Part shown: piece after piece, positions 52,548 through 61,916 of the stretch
Position numbering within the stretch: position 1 is the stretch's first letter
Layout: every line of letters begins with the position of its first letter
NCBI GenBank assembly: GCA_963669315.1
Contig: OY770021.1
Span: 2,232,001-2,296,000 of the forward strand
Origin: SZUA-547 sp963669315
Lineage (GTDB): Bacteria; Pseudomonadota; Alphaproteobacteria; Rhodobacterales; Rhodobacteraceae
DNA: 64,000 nt
Direction of reading: 5' to 3'
Program-made: the position numbers and the translations under genes
The notes under the pieces: generated by a model
The model's input: only the letters and a program-made list of their open reading frames with translations
Told to the model about the DNA's origin: nothing
Database searches by the model: none

Positions 52548-54080
52548 ATGTCCGAAGTCGTCCTGGAGATGAAGGGTATCATCAAGGATTTTCCTGGAGT
52601 GCGCGCCCTCAACAATGTGAATTTTGAGGCCCGTTCTGGAGAGTTGCTGGCCTTGATGGGGGAGAACGGCGCCGGAAAATCAACGCTCATGAAAGTTCTG
52701 AGCGGCGTCTGGCCTTATCCCACCTACGAAGGCGAAATCTACCTCAAAGGCGAGCGCGTCCGTTTCGCGAACACCAAGGAGGCCGAGGACGCCGGCATCG
52801 GCATCATCTATCAGGAACTCAACCTCATTCCCGAATTGACTGTCGCAGAGAACATCTTTCTCGACCGTCAATTCACCGATGGAATGGGCAAGATCAACTG
52901 GAACAAGACATTTTCCGAGACCCAGAAAATTCTGGATGAGCTCGGCATCGGCGACATTCGCCCGACCGACCTTGTGCAGAACATCACGGTCGGCAAACAG
53001 CAGATGGTCGAGATCGCCAAGGCGCTCTCGCTCCGCGCGAACCTTCTGGTGCTCGATGAGCCGACTTCCGCCCTGACTGACAAAGAGGTCAAGGACCTCT
53101 TCCGCATCATTCGCAAGCTCAAGGCTGACGGCGTCTGCATGTGCTACATCTCACACAAGATGGAGGAAATCGAGCAGGTCGCGGATCGGATCGCGGTGCT
53201 GCGGGACGGCCAGACGATCGGCGAAGTGACGCCGATCGAGGACATCACCCTTGACCAGATTATCGCCCGCATGGTCGGCCGCGACATCAAGGATATGTTC
53301 CCGAAGGTTGATTTCACCCCTGGCGAAGTCACGCTGGAAGTCAAGAACCTCTCCGTCGTCAACCCCGAGATCCCCGGCGCCTATAAGGTGAAAGACGCGT
53401 CGTTCGTGGCGCGCAAAGGCGAGATTCTGGGGATCTCCGGACTTATGGGCGCGGGACGGACCGAGCTGGTCGAAGGCGTTTTCGGCGCCGCCCCGCAGCA
53501 CACCACCGGAGAGATATATCTCAATGGCGAAAAGCTTGAAGTCCGCTCGCCGAAGGATGCGATCGACGCTGGCATCGCGCTGCTGACCGAGGATCGAAAG
53601 GCGCTTGGCCTGTTCCTCGACAAGTCGATCGCGTTCAACACCACGATCAGCTCGCTTGAGACGGTGAGCTCCAAAGTGCTCGGCATTATTAACAAGCAGG
53701 CTGAGCGGAAGATCGTGCAGGAATATGTCGAGCAACTCGGCGTGAAGACACCGACAATAGACACTGTGATCGGCACGCTGAGCGGCGGCAATCAGCAGAA
53801 GGTCATTCTTGGCAAATGGCTGAATTCGAACCCCAACGTTTTCATCCTGGATGAACCGACGCGCGGCATCGATATCGGCGCCAAGGTGGAGATCTACAAG
53901 CTGCTGAACAGTCTGGTCCAGCAGGGCGTCACCGTCATCATGATCTCGTCCGAACTGCCTGAGGTCCTGGGAATGTGCGACCGCATCCTCGTCATGTGCG
54001 AGGGCGAGATCGTGTCCAACTTCGAACGGGACCAGGCGAAGAAAGAAGCAATCATGGCTCACGCCACTGGAAGCGCATAA
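52548..54080 (+). CDS. sugar ABC transporter ATPase (XylG/RbsA type)
   Basis: The 510-residue double-domain ATPase has Walker A GENGAGKSTLMKVLSG (about residue 38), signature ITVGKQQMVEIAKALS and Walker B LLVLDEPTSALTDKEV in the first half. In the second half are a degenerate P-loop GLMGAGRTELVEG, signature LSGGNQQKVILGKWL and FILDEPTRGIDIGAKVEI. This is the layout of ATPases for ribose, xylose and galactose importers. It powers the permease directly downstream (12-base gap) for both binding proteins. Confidence 0.9.
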   Translation: MSEVVLEMKGIIKDFPGVRALNNVNFEARSGELLALMGENGAGKSTLMKVLSGVWPYPTYEGEIYLKGERVRFANTKEAEDAGIGIIYQELNLIPELTVAENIFLDRQFTDGMGKINWNKTFSETQKILDELGIGDIRPTDLVQNITVGKQQMVEIAKALSLRANLLVLDEPTSALTDKEVKDLFRIIRKLKADGVCMCYISHKMEEIEQVADRIAVLRDGQTIGEVTPIEDITLDQIIARMVGRDIKDMFPKVDFTPGEVTLEVKNLSVVNPEIPGAYKVKDASFVARKGEILGISGLMGAGRTELVEGVFGAAPQHTTGEIYLNGEKLEVRSPKDAIDAGIALLTEDRKALGLFLDKSIAFNTTISSLETVSSKVLGIINKQAERKIVQEYVEQLGVKTPTIDTVIGTLSGGNQQKVILGKWLNSNPNVFILDEPTRGIDIGAKVEIYKLLNSLVQQGVTVIMISSELPEVLGMCDRILVMCEGEIVSNFERDQAKKEAIMAHATGSA

Positions 54081-54092
54081 GGGAGAATTCTA

Positions 54093-55256
54093 ATGAGCGC
54101 GGATAGCAATATCGCAAGCCCCGGCGCCGCCGGCGTGCAAACCAACCATCTGATATCATTCATGAAAGAGAATGCGACACTGATCGCGCTTCTCGTTTTG
54201 GTCATCGGTCTAAGCTTCGCGGATGACGCGTTCTTCACCGCCCGAAACCTGAGCAACCTGTCCCGTCAGGTCACCATCATCGGGATCATCGCTGTGGGCA
54301 TGACCATGGTCATTCTGATCGCCGGAATCGATCTTTCGGTGGGCTCGATCGTTGGACTTTCCGCAGTCGTATGTACGCTGCTCATGCAAATGGGCGTGCC
54401 GATGGTTCTTGCGGTGCCCGCCACCCTGGTGATCGTCGGCGTTGGTATCGGCGCATGGAACGGGTTCTGGATCGCCAAGTTCAACATTCCGCCGTTCATC
54501 ATCACGCTAGGAATGTTAACCATCGCCCGAGGGCTCGCGCTGACGCTGACCAACGGCAGTTCGGTGCCTGTCACCAGCAAAGGGTTCGCCTTCATCGGCG
54601 GCGCTTACATTCCTCCGATGGCGTCCATGGTTATTCTGGCTGTCTGCGCAGCTCTAGCCGTCTACTCGATCTTCCGCGGCGTTCAGCAGAGCAAGGCGCA
54701 CGGCGTTGAGATCAATACACAGGAATTGATGGTCAACGGCGCCGTCATGCTCGGGGGCTTCGCGCTCGCGTTCCACGTGTTCACCAGCTACAAGGGCATC
54801 CCTGTTCCGGTCGCGATCTTCGCGGTCATCGCCTTCGCCGGGATCTACTGCCTCAACAGCACCCGTTTCGGCCGCCGGCTCTATGCGTTGGGCGGCAACG
54901 AAGATGCCGCGCGCCTGTCGGGCATCAACGTCGTCAAGACCAAGATGATCGTCTACACCGTCATCTCTGTATTGGCGGCTCTTGCGGGCATCATTCTTGC
55001 GTCCCGCCTCAACGGCGCCTCGCCGAATCTCGGCATCATGTTCGAGCTGGACGCGATCGCCGCGGTCGTCATCGGCGGCACCAGCCTGGCCGGCGGGTCC
55101 GGCAAGGTCAGCGGCACGATCATCGGCGCTCTTCTGATTGGCGTGCTGAACAACGGCATGAGCCTGCTGGGCGTCGTCACGTTCTACCAGCTGATCATCA
55201 AGGGACTGATCATCATTCTCGCTGTGTGGTTCGACGTCATGCAGAAGAAAAAATGA
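54093..55256 (+). CDS. sugar ABC transporter permease (XylH/RbsC type)
   Basis: A 387-residue inner-membrane protein with about ten helices and the BPD_transp_2 pattern: VGMTMVILIAGIDLSVGSIV, NIPPFIITLGMLTIARGLAL, GGNEDAARLSGINVVKTKM (ATPase-contact region) and AVVIGGTSLAGGSGKVSGTI. ATG 54093 is preceded by GGGAG. One permease gene serves as a homodimer. A large hairpin at 55265-55295 follows before the second binding protein. Confidence 0.9.
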   Translation: MSADSNIASPGAAGVQTNHLISFMKENATLIALLVLVIGLSFADDAFFTARNLSNLSRQVTIIGIIAVGMTMVILIAGIDLSVGSIVGLSAVVCTLLMQMGVPMVLAVPATLVIVGVGIGAWNGFWIAKFNIPPFIITLGMLTIARGLALTLTNGSSVPVTSKGFAFIGGAYIPPMASMVILAVCAALAVYSIFRGVQQSKAHGVEINTQELMVNGAVMLGGFALAFHVFTSYKGIPVPVAIFAVIAFAGIYCLNSTRFGRRLYALGGNEDAARLSGINVVKTKMIVYTVISVLAALAGIILASRLNGASPNLGIMFELDAIAAVVIGGTSLAGGSGKVSGTIIGALLIGVLNNGMSLLGVVTFYQLIIKGLIIILAVWFDVMQKKK

Positions 55257-55264
55257 TGTGCGCT

Positions 55265-55295
55265 GGCGCCCGGTCCGGCTTCGGATCCGGGCGCC
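55265..55295 (+). terminator. large intercistronic hairpin before the second binding protein
   Basis: GGCGCCCGG pairs with CCGGGCGCC, and TCCG with CGGA inside, leaving a short GCTT loop. Very stable, no T-run; likely limits read-through or protects mRNA ends within the operon. Confidence 0.6.
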
Positions 55296-55341
55296 GCATA
55301 ATGGCTGAAAAGCAACTCACGAAATTCTCGGAGCTTTGATC

Positions 55342-56418
55342 ATGGTGAAGAAGCTGACGCCAACTACTCGCCGCGCCGCCATTGCAGGTTTAGCCTTCGT
55401 TTGCGCTTTTGCAGGCGCGACGACCAACGCAACTTTCGCGCAGTCGGACGATATCAAGATCGGCTTTCTTCTCAAGACGATGCAAGAGGCGCGCTACCAG
55501 ACCGACAAGTCGTTGTTTATTGCACGCGCCGAATCTAAGGGCGCCCAAGTGATGTTCGACTCCAGCGGCAACGATCCGCTGCGACAGCTCCAGCAGTTCG
55601 AGGAAATGCTGGATTCCGGCGTCTCGGTGATTGTGCTGCAGCCGGTCAATACGCAGACTTCCGGCTCGCTCGTCAATCTGGCGCATGAAAAGGGCGTCCG
55701 CGTGGTCGGTTACGACTCGCTGGTGCAGAACGGTCCGCTGGACGTCATGGTCATGCAGGACAGCTGGACAGTCGGCCGCCTGCAGGGCGAGGCCATGGTC
55801 GAGTGGTTCAAGAAGACCAAGGGAGAAGTTTCGGGCCGCGTGGCTCTGATCAAGGGTCAGCCCGGCGATGCGAACGCCGAGGCTCTGAGCAGCGGCGTTT
55901 TGGAAGTGCTCGCAGATTTTCCGAAGCTTGAGTTGGTCGCCGAGCGGTCCCATGTCGACTGGTCTCCGGATTTGTCGAGAGAGACCGCCGAAAGCCTGCT
56001 GATCGAACATGACAACGGAGTAGACGCGTTCATCTGCAACAACAGCGGCCTCGCCTATGGCGTTATCGCCGCTCTTCGTGACGAGAACTTGGCGTCTACT
56101 GATAAGGTGTTCGTGGCGGGCGCCGACGCCGACCTCAGAAACATCCGGCTTATCGTCGAGGGCGCGCAGGCGCTTGACGTTTGGAAGAAGATCAAGCCGC
56201 TCGCCTACAAAGCGGCGGACGTTGCGATCGAACTTGCTGCGTCGCCTGAGACAGACGCCGCGAATCTGATCGGCGAGCACACGCTCATCGACAACGGTCA
56301 CGGAGAAGTTCCAACGATCATCACCCCCGTCGTCGGCGTTTCGAAGAACACCATCGACTCGACGGTGATCGAAGGTGGCTTTTTCACCAGCGAACAGGTT
56401 TACGGCGACAACAGCTAA
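55342..56418 (+). CDS. sugar-binding periplasmic protein 2 (XylF/RbsB type)
   Basis: A 358-residue paralogue of the protein at 51320: the shared blocks are IKIGFLLKTMQEARYQTDKS, VIVLQPVNTQTSGSLVNLA and VVGYDSLVQNGPLDVMVMQD. Its signal peptide covers residues 1-34. ATG 55342 has GGAG nine bases upstream; a TTG at 55336 is less likely. Lower similarity in the C-terminal lobe (IRLIVEGAQALDVWKKIKPL) suggests altered ligand range. One transporter core with two binding proteins could broaden uptake. Confidence 0.85.
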   Translation: MVKKLTPTTRRAAIAGLAFVCAFAGATTNATFAQSDDIKIGFLLKTMQEARYQTDKSLFIARAESKGAQVMFDSSGNDPLRQLQQFEEMLDSGVSVIVLQPVNTQTSGSLVNLAHEKGVRVVGYDSLVQNGPLDVMVMQDSWTVGRLQGEAMVEWFKKTKGEVSGRVALIKGQPGDANAEALSSGVLEVLADFPKLELVAERSHVDWSPDLSRETAESLLIEHDNGVDAFICNNSGLAYGVIAALRDENLASTDKVFVAGADADLRNIRLIVEGAQALDVWKKIKPLAYKAADVAIELAASPETDAANLIGEHTLIDNGHGEVPTIITPVVGVSKNTIDSTVIEGGFFTSEQVYGDNS

Positions 56419-56492
56419 GACGTCGCGGAGCGCCTGATCTCGAAAATACGATAAACTCGCAGCCAACAGCGCTGTCAGCGACCGAGGATCAC

Positions 56493-57476
56493 ATGTCTGG
56501 AAAAATCGATGTTGCGGTCATCGGGCCGATCCCTCGCGACAAGATCCACACCTATCAGGGCCAAACCCTGGAAAAGTATGGCTGCGCTGTTTACACGTCT
56601 TTGGTTCTGTCCACCCTCGCGGAGCCAGGCTCGACGGTCCACAATGTCAGCCATGTTCGCGCGATTGACGAGGACAAGGTGCGAAACCTGCTCGGCCGTT
56701 TTCCGCACATGGATGTCTCGCGCGTCACCAGCACTTCAGATCAGGGTGACGTCATCACCTTGACCTATGTCGACCAGAACCAGCGCAACGAGAGGCAGAC
56801 CGGCTATATGAACCCGGTCCTGCCGGACGACCTGGACGGGTTGATGCATTGCGACGCCTTCGTCTTCGTGCCGATCACAGATTTTGAAGTGCCGTTAGAG
56901 ACGCTGAAGCACATCAAGAACAACAGCGACGGCGTCATCGTGTTCGACGCCCATGGGCCGACAAATGGCTGCTCAATGCATGGCGAGCGGTATCAGAAAT
57001 TCTGGATCGATCGGGATCGCTGGCTCCCCTATATCGACCTTCTGAAAATGAACCTCGAAGAAGCGAGATGCAGTTGGTTCGACGGGGAATACGACAGCGC
57101 GTCGATGGACGAGATCAACGGTCTGACGATGGACGAACTGCCCAAATTCGCTCGGCATTGCCTCGATCATGGCGTCAAGGCGCTCTATGTGACGCTCGAT
57201 CAGCATGGCTGCGCCGTCTATCACAAGGACGAAACCGGCAGAATACGCGAGCACCTCGTCAAGCGCGTGCCCGTCGAGCATGTGGTGGATACCACCGGAT
57301 GTGGCGACTCCTTCGCTGGCGGCCTCGCATTCGGCTATTTGCACACCGGCGACTACGTCAAAGCCTGTCAGTTCGGCAATTGCGCGGGCGCACAGCGGTG
57401 CACCAGCAGCGAGTTGGCTGTGTATGGCGATCTCGAAGAAACCGAGCGCCAGATCGCCGAAACATACGGCGACTAG
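56493..57476 (+). CDS. PfkB-family carbohydrate kinase
   Basis: The 327-residue kinase has the ribokinase fold with the anion-hole signature DTTGCGDSFAGGLAFGYL (Asp base, about residue 265), VFDAHGPTNGCSMHG in the middle and KMNLEEARCSWF. The substrate is not evident; relatives phosphorylate fructose, ribose, 1-phosphofructose or adenosine. In this operon it could phosphorylate the sugar released by the phosphorylase when it is not glucose. It follows the second binding protein by 74 bases. Confidence 0.8.
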   Translation: MSGKIDVAVIGPIPRDKIHTYQGQTLEKYGCAVYTSLVLSTLAEPGSTVHNVSHVRAIDEDKVRNLLGRFPHMDVSRVTSTSDQGDVITLTYVDQNQRNERQTGYMNPVLPDDLDGLMHCDAFVFVPITDFEVPLETLKHIKNNSDGVIVFDAHGPTNGCSMHGERYQKFWIDRDRWLPYIDLLKMNLEEARCSWFDGEYDSASMDEINGLTMDELPKFARHCLDHGVKALYVTLDQHGCAVYHKDETGRIREHLVKRVPVEHVVDTTGCGDSFAGGLAFGYLHTGDYVKACQFGNCAGAQRCTSSELAVYGDLEETERQIAETYGD

Positions 57477-57515
57477 GGCCGGTCGCGAACCTTCTCTCCC
57501 TGGGGGATTTTAACG

Positions 57516-59864
57516 ATGATGCTGAGCAGCAGCGATTGGCTGGTCGAGGAAACGTCGCTCGATCTTGCAGAGGCCAACTTTCACGAGACCATCTTTACGG
57601 TCGGCAACGGATATCAGGGCGCGCGCGGCTCCTTTGAAGAGGGCCACAAGGGAGAGTTGTCGGCGACTTATCTCGCCGGTGTGTACGATCACCACGATTC
57701 CACGGTCATCGATCTGGTGAACGCGCCGACCTGGTTGCCAATGACTGTGCGCGTCGAGGGCGAGGTGCTGGACGTTCAATCCTGCAAAGTCATTGCGCAT
57801 CGTCGCGTATTGGATCTTCAGACCGGCGTTCTGCATCGCGACACGACTTTTGAGGACAGCGAGGGGCGCCAGACCCAACTTGTCTCAGCCCGGTTCTGTA
57901 GCTTCGCCGACCAGCATATTTGCGGCGTTCGGCTGACGGCGACTCCTCTGAACCACAGCTCTCGCATCACTGTGGAAAGCGGGCTCGACGCCGAGCGCTA
58001 TAACCTCGACCGCTTACCCGCCTATAAGAACAAGCCGAGTTTTCACCCTGAGATTAAATGGGAAAAATGGGCGAAAAGCCGGCACTTGGAGACGCAGGCG
58101 CGTATCGCCGCGTCCGATGGCGTCTATATCGAAGCGCGCACGATCGACACCGGCATTTCGATCGGCGTCTCCGCAGTGCTGGACTGCCCGGCCGACGGTC
58201 GGTTTGCACGCGCGGAGAAGGGATATGAGAACGTCTCGCACACCTTCTCGGTAGAGGTGAAACAGGGCCAGAGCTACGCCTTCGACAAACTCGCCGCGAT
58301 CTACACGTCGCGCGATGTGGATGATGTGGCGGGAAGCTGCGACCGCGGCCTGCAGAGCGCGCGAGGCAAAGGCTTCGACGCCTGCCTCGCGGAAAGCGCC
58401 GCCGCCTGGCGCGCCAAATGGGACAACTGCGATTGCACGGTCTCAGGCGATGCGGAGGCGACCCGCGCGATGCGGTTCAACATCTATCACCTGCTGATCG
58501 CCGCCAACGAGAATGATCCACGCGCCAATATCGGCGCGAAATCAATGTCCGGCGAAGGCTACAAGGGTCATGTTTTCTGGGACACCGAGATTTTCCTGCT
58601 TCCTTTCTACATCTACACGCAGCCAAAGGCCGCCCGGGCGCTGCTCGAATACCGGTATCACACCCTTGCCGGCGCGATTGAGAACGCTCGCCTGAACGGA
58701 CATAAGGGCGCCCAATACCCGTGGGAGTCCGCTGACACCGGCGCAGAGACGACGCCAAAATGGACCGCCGACGGCGTCAATCGCATCTGGACCGGCGAAG
58801 AGGAGATTCACGTCACCGCCTGCGTCGCCTTCGGCGTGCTCAGCTACGTCGCCGCGACCGGCGATCAGGAATTCATGCGCCGGTACGGGGCCGAGATCCT
58901 TTATCAGACCAGCCGTTACTGGATCAGCCGCCTGGAGCGGAACGAAGCGGAAGACCGGTTCGAGTTGACCCGCGTGATCGGCCCGGACGAGTTCCACGAG
59001 CATATCGACAACAACACATTCACAAACCGGATGGCGAAGTGGCATCTGGAGCAAGCGGCGGTGGTGTTCTCGAAATTGTCAGCTGACGATAGCGCCGGGC
59101 ATGATGATCTTCTGGCTCGCCTGGGCCTCGACGGTCAGGAGGTGCAGTCCTGGCGCAATATCGCGGACAAGATCTACATTCCCTTCGACTCATCCCGAAA
59201 CCTGATCGAGCAGTTCGAAGGCTATTTTGAACTCGAAGATCTGCCGATCTCGGAATGGGACGAGAACAAGATGCCCTGCTACCCCGAGGGCCACGATCAT
59301 TTCTCTCTCAACGGCACGATGCTGCTGAAGCAACCTGACGTGATCATGCTGAACTATCTGTTGCCGGATGAGTTTTCGGATGAAGTGAAGGCGGCGAACT
59401 ACGCATTCTATGAAAAGCGCACGATGCACAAATCGTCGCTAAGCCCTGCGATCCATTCGATCATGGGGATCGAGGTAGGCGACCATTCCACGGCGCAGCT
59501 GTATTTCGAGCGCTCGGCTTTCGTCGATCTTATCAACAATCAGGGCAACACCCAGGATGGGATGCACATCGCCTCGGCCGGCGGCACCTGGCAGACGCTG
59601 GTGTGTGGGTTCGGCGGTTTTCGGGTTCGGCATGGCAAAATGACGTTCAAGCCCTGGCTACCTGCTGAATGGACCGATATCCAGTTCTCGGTGAAGTGGC
59701 GGGGGGCCAAGCTCAACGTCGTCATATCGCACGAAGATTGCAGATTTACGCTGTCCGGCGCCGAAGGCCGGACCGAGGAGATCGTCGTGTTCGGCAGGAA
59801 CGTCACCCTGCGGTCGGGCGAAGAGGTAGTCGTCGAGCGGGACGCAGAACTCACCAGCGCCTGA
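57516..59864 (+). CDS. GH65 disaccharide phosphorylase (kojibiose/trehalose/nigerose type)
   Basis: The 782-residue enzyme begins with the GH65 N-terminal beta-sandwich (HETIFTVGNGYQGARGSFEE). The (alpha/alpha)6 barrel holds EGYKGHVFWDTEIFLLPFY, the catalytic Glu in IGPDEFHEHIDNNTFTN (about residue 490) and KQPDVIMLNYL plus SLSPAIHSIM of the phosphate site. A C-terminal beta domain ends the protein. GH65 phosphorylases split alpha-glucosides with phosphate to beta-glucose-1-phosphate and a sugar, with inversion. Adjacent beta-phosphoglucomutase and glucokinase fit exactly. Linkage specificity is not visible. Cytoplasmic. A 59866-59879 palindrome follows the stop. Confidence 0.9.
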   Translation: MMLSSSDWLVEETSLDLAEANFHETIFTVGNGYQGARGSFEEGHKGELSATYLAGVYDHHDSTVIDLVNAPTWLPMTVRVEGEVLDVQSCKVIAHRRVLDLQTGVLHRDTTFEDSEGRQTQLVSARFCSFADQHICGVRLTATPLNHSSRITVESGLDAERYNLDRLPAYKNKPSFHPEIKWEKWAKSRHLETQARIAASDGVYIEARTIDTGISIGVSAVLDCPADGRFARAEKGYENVSHTFSVEVKQGQSYAFDKLAAIYTSRDVDDVAGSCDRGLQSARGKGFDACLAESAAAWRAKWDNCDCTVSGDAEATRAMRFNIYHLLIAANENDPRANIGAKSMSGEGYKGHVFWDTEIFLLPFYIYTQPKAARALLEYRYHTLAGAIENARLNGHKGAQYPWESADTGAETTPKWTADGVNRIWTGEEEIHVTACVAFGVLSYVAATGDQEFMRRYGAEILYQTSRYWISRLERNEAEDRFELTRVIGPDEFHEHIDNNTFTNRMAKWHLEQAAVVFSKLSADDSAGHDDLLARLGLDGQEVQSWRNIADKIYIPFDSSRNLIEQFEGYFELEDLPISEWDENKMPCYPEGHDHFSLNGTMLLKQPDVIMLNYLLPDEFSDEVKAANYAFYEKRTMHKSSLSPAIHSIMGIEVGDHSTAQLYFERSAFVDLINNQGNTQDGMHIASAGGTWQTLVCGFGGFRVRHGKMTFKPWLPAEWTDIQFSVKWRGAKLNVVISHEDCRFTLSGAEGRTEEIVVFGRNVTLRSGEEVVVERDAELTSA

Positions 59865-59865
59865 A

Positions 59866-59879
59866 GCGGGCGCGCCCGC
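59866..59879. terminator. palindrome between convergent genes
   Basis: GCGGGCGCGCCCGC is self-complementary; it lies just after the phosphorylase stop and before the regulator stop, so it may end transcription from either side. No T-run. Confidence 0.4.
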
Positions 59880-59929
59880 AGCGGTCCGATCGTAATCTGA
59901 TTGTGAGGGCGACCGGAACCCGATGGCCC

Positions 59930-61093
59930 TCAGTCGGCGTTTCCGTCGAGCGCCGCCCGCGCCCGCTTGTGAAGCTGCGCCGCGGCGGCGTGATCCAGGA
60001 TCAGTTCGTTGACCAGCCCCCTGTTAATCAGCTCGAACGCCGTATCGCCCCGCTCCGCTTGTAAAGCCAGCACGACGACACCCGCGATATCGGTATCCTC
60101 CGCCGCCCGGCGCGCAAGGGCTTGGACATGCTCCGACTTCATGCCCGTCCACATGTGGTTCAGTTCTTCGACCGTGCGTTCTTTGGCCGCCGATAGCCCG
60201 GATCGTGGAATAAGAACACCGCCCAGATCACCGACCAGCAGACCTCTCAGGTCGCTTGGTCTGAGGCCGCTGGCTTGCGCAAGATCATCGAAACTGCCGC
60301 GCACCGGATCGCTGGAAGCGCCAACGCTCGAAATCAGGAGGTCCATTTGATCGATAAGCGCGTCCGGCCCGGAAAAGATACGATGATGGCCGGGAACATC
60401 TGTAACGAACTTCCAGATGGCTTCTCGCATTTCCGCATCATAGTGCCGTGGAATGTAGGCCGGAAATCCAGTCAGATGCGGCGTTTCGGTCGGTTCGGCA
60501 TTGAATATCTCGTCAAGATCCTCCGCCAGCCGACTGGATGAGTATCCCCGTTGCGTGAGTGAGACGAGTTCGGCGCAGACCGCGACAAATTCGATCTTCT
60601 GGGCGCCCTCCAGCGGCTGCCGTGAACTGCTGATGCCCTCGATCACCGCCTGCAGCGTTCTTCCCCAAGCGACGCCCACAACCTTCGACCTCTCTATCAA
60701 CTCGATGAGCCGCCCTCCGGCGACCCGCCCGAAACGCGTCCGTCGCTGCGTCAGTGCGACCTCCGTCCGTCCGGGTCCGCTGTCGAACACCTGCACCCGT
60801 GGCGGTATGACGTCGATCGACTCGCAATAGGCCTTCAGGTCTTCGCTCAGGCCAGACGGCGCCAGCAAACCCTGCAAGGACTTTATCCATTCGTCCGAGA
60901 ACAACTCTGACGCGAAGCGCTGCTGGATCACCAGATACTTTTTCTTTTCGGCGTGGGACAACAATCGCGATACATGCGGCTGCGATAACCCGCCAAGCGC
61001 TTCACCGATCTCCATCTGCGACATGTTGTGAACCGCGCGCAAATAGGCGGCGCATTGCGCGCGTTCGTCCAAAGGTAGCTTTCGAACGTCCAT
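59930..61093 (-). CDS. SorC/DeoR-type sugar-binding transcriptional regulator
   Basis: The 387-residue protein has an N-terminal HTH (RAVHNMSQMEIGEALGGLSQ, PHVSRLLSHAEKKKYLVI) and a large SorC effector-binding domain (about residues 95-380). It contains VVGVAWGRTLQAVIEGISSS, a deep sugar-phosphate pocket region, and GLRPSDLRGLLVGDLGG. The effector is typically a phosphosugar. The frame extends to 61150, but ATG 61093 begins the homologous part. Divergent from the mutase; half-sites lie between them. Best candidate for regulator of the entire locus. Confidence 0.8.
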   Translation of the reverse strand: MDVRKLPLDERAQCAAYLRAVHNMSQMEIGEALGGLSQPHVSRLLSHAEKKKYLVIQQRFASELFSDEWIKSLQGLLAPSGLSEDLKAYCESIDVIPPRVQVFDSGPGRTEVALTQRRTRFGRVAGGRLIELIERSKVVGVAWGRTLQAVIEGISSSRQPLEGAQKIEFVAVCAELVSLTQRGYSSSRLAEDLDEIFNAEPTETPHLTGFPAYIPRHYDAEMREAIWKFVTDVPGHHRIFSGPDALIDQMDLLISSVGASSDPVRGSFDDLAQASGLRPSDLRGLLVGDLGGVLIPRSGLSAAKERTVEELNHMWTGMKSEHVQALARRAAEDTDIAGVVVLALQAERGDTAFELINRGLVNELILDHAAAAQLHKRARAALDGNAD

Positions 61094-61141
61094 AGGTAAT
61101 TCTTCGCTAGTGGCATCGCAGCGGCAAGGACATACTGAGCG

Positions 61142-61170
61142 CATATTCATGCCAGGTTGTTATTCACATG
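61142..61170. promoter_or_regulatory. operator half-sites between regulator and mutase genes
   Basis: CATATTCATG (61142-61151) and GTTATTCACATG (61159-61170) repeat the TATTCA half of the sites at 51145 and 62042. They lie between the divergent starts at 61093 and 61242, the expected place for control of both genes. Confidence 0.5.
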
Positions 61171-61241
61171 CCAAGAGGTTGTTTGGATTCCCTGCTACCG
61201 GTACGAAAGATGGACTTGTTGTTAACAGCGCGAGTCAGGCC

Positions 61242-61916
61242 ATGTCGCTCAAAGGGCTAATTTTTGATCTGGACGGTGTTCTCGTAGATACGGTGCCGAC
61301 GCATTTCGCTGCTTGGAGTCGTATGTTTCACGAGTACGGGTATGAGTTCGGCAAACCGGAATACCGCGCGCTCGTCGACGGCAGGCCGCGATATGACGGC
61401 GCACGCGCGGTCATGACCAACCATTCCGACGAGGAGGTTATTGAGGCCGCGAACCTCAAGAACCGGTACTACGTCGAAATGATCGAGAGAGGTGAATTTC
61501 AAACCTTCGAAAGCGCGATCAACCTTGTCCGGAAATGCGTGGCGGAGGGCTATTTGCTCGCAGCCGCCTCGAGCAGTGCGAATGTCCGTCGCGTGCTTGA
61601 AATCGTTGGAATTTTGGACGCATTCTCGATGGTCGTCGGTGGCGACGATGTGACCAAGGGCAAGCCGAATCCCGAGATTTTCCAGGTCGCCGCCGCGGGG
61701 CTCGGACTGGATGTCTCGGAATGTCTGGTCATAGAGGATTCCGTCTCCGGCATCCTTGCAGCGAAAACCGGCGATTTTTACTGCCTTGGGCTTGCCCATG
61801 GCGAGGATGACGGGGATCTCGGCCGCGCGGACAGAATCATTACGTCTCTCGATGAGATCGACCTTTCGGAGCTGTCGTCTCTGTTTTCGGCGAATCCGAG
61901 TCGCGCCACCGCGTAG
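61242..61916 (+). CDS. pgmB: beta-phosphoglucomutase
   Basis: The 224-residue HAD enzyme has motif I GLIFDLDGVLVDTVPTHFAAW (nucleophile Asp and acid/base Asp), a cap domain (residues about 15-85) with GRPRYDGARAVM, motif II AAASSSANVRRVLE, motif III DDVTKGKPNPEIF and motif IV CLVIEDSVSGILAAK. This matches beta-phosphoglucomutase, converting beta-glucose-1-phosphate to glucose-6-phosphate. Beta-G1P is just what a GH65 enzyme makes. Starts at ATG 61242; the open frame upstream is not homologous and the ribosome site is weak. Divergent from the regulator. Confidence 0.85.
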   Translation: MSLKGLIFDLDGVLVDTVPTHFAAWSRMFHEYGYEFGKPEYRALVDGRPRYDGARAVMTNHSDEEVIEAANLKNRYYVEMIERGEFQTFESAINLVRKCVAEGYLLAAASSSANVRRVLEIVGILDAFSMVVGGDDVTKGKPNPEIFQVAAAGLGLDVSECLVIEDSVSGILAAKTGDFYCLGLAHGEDDGDLGRADRIITSLDEIDLSELSSLFSANPSRATA

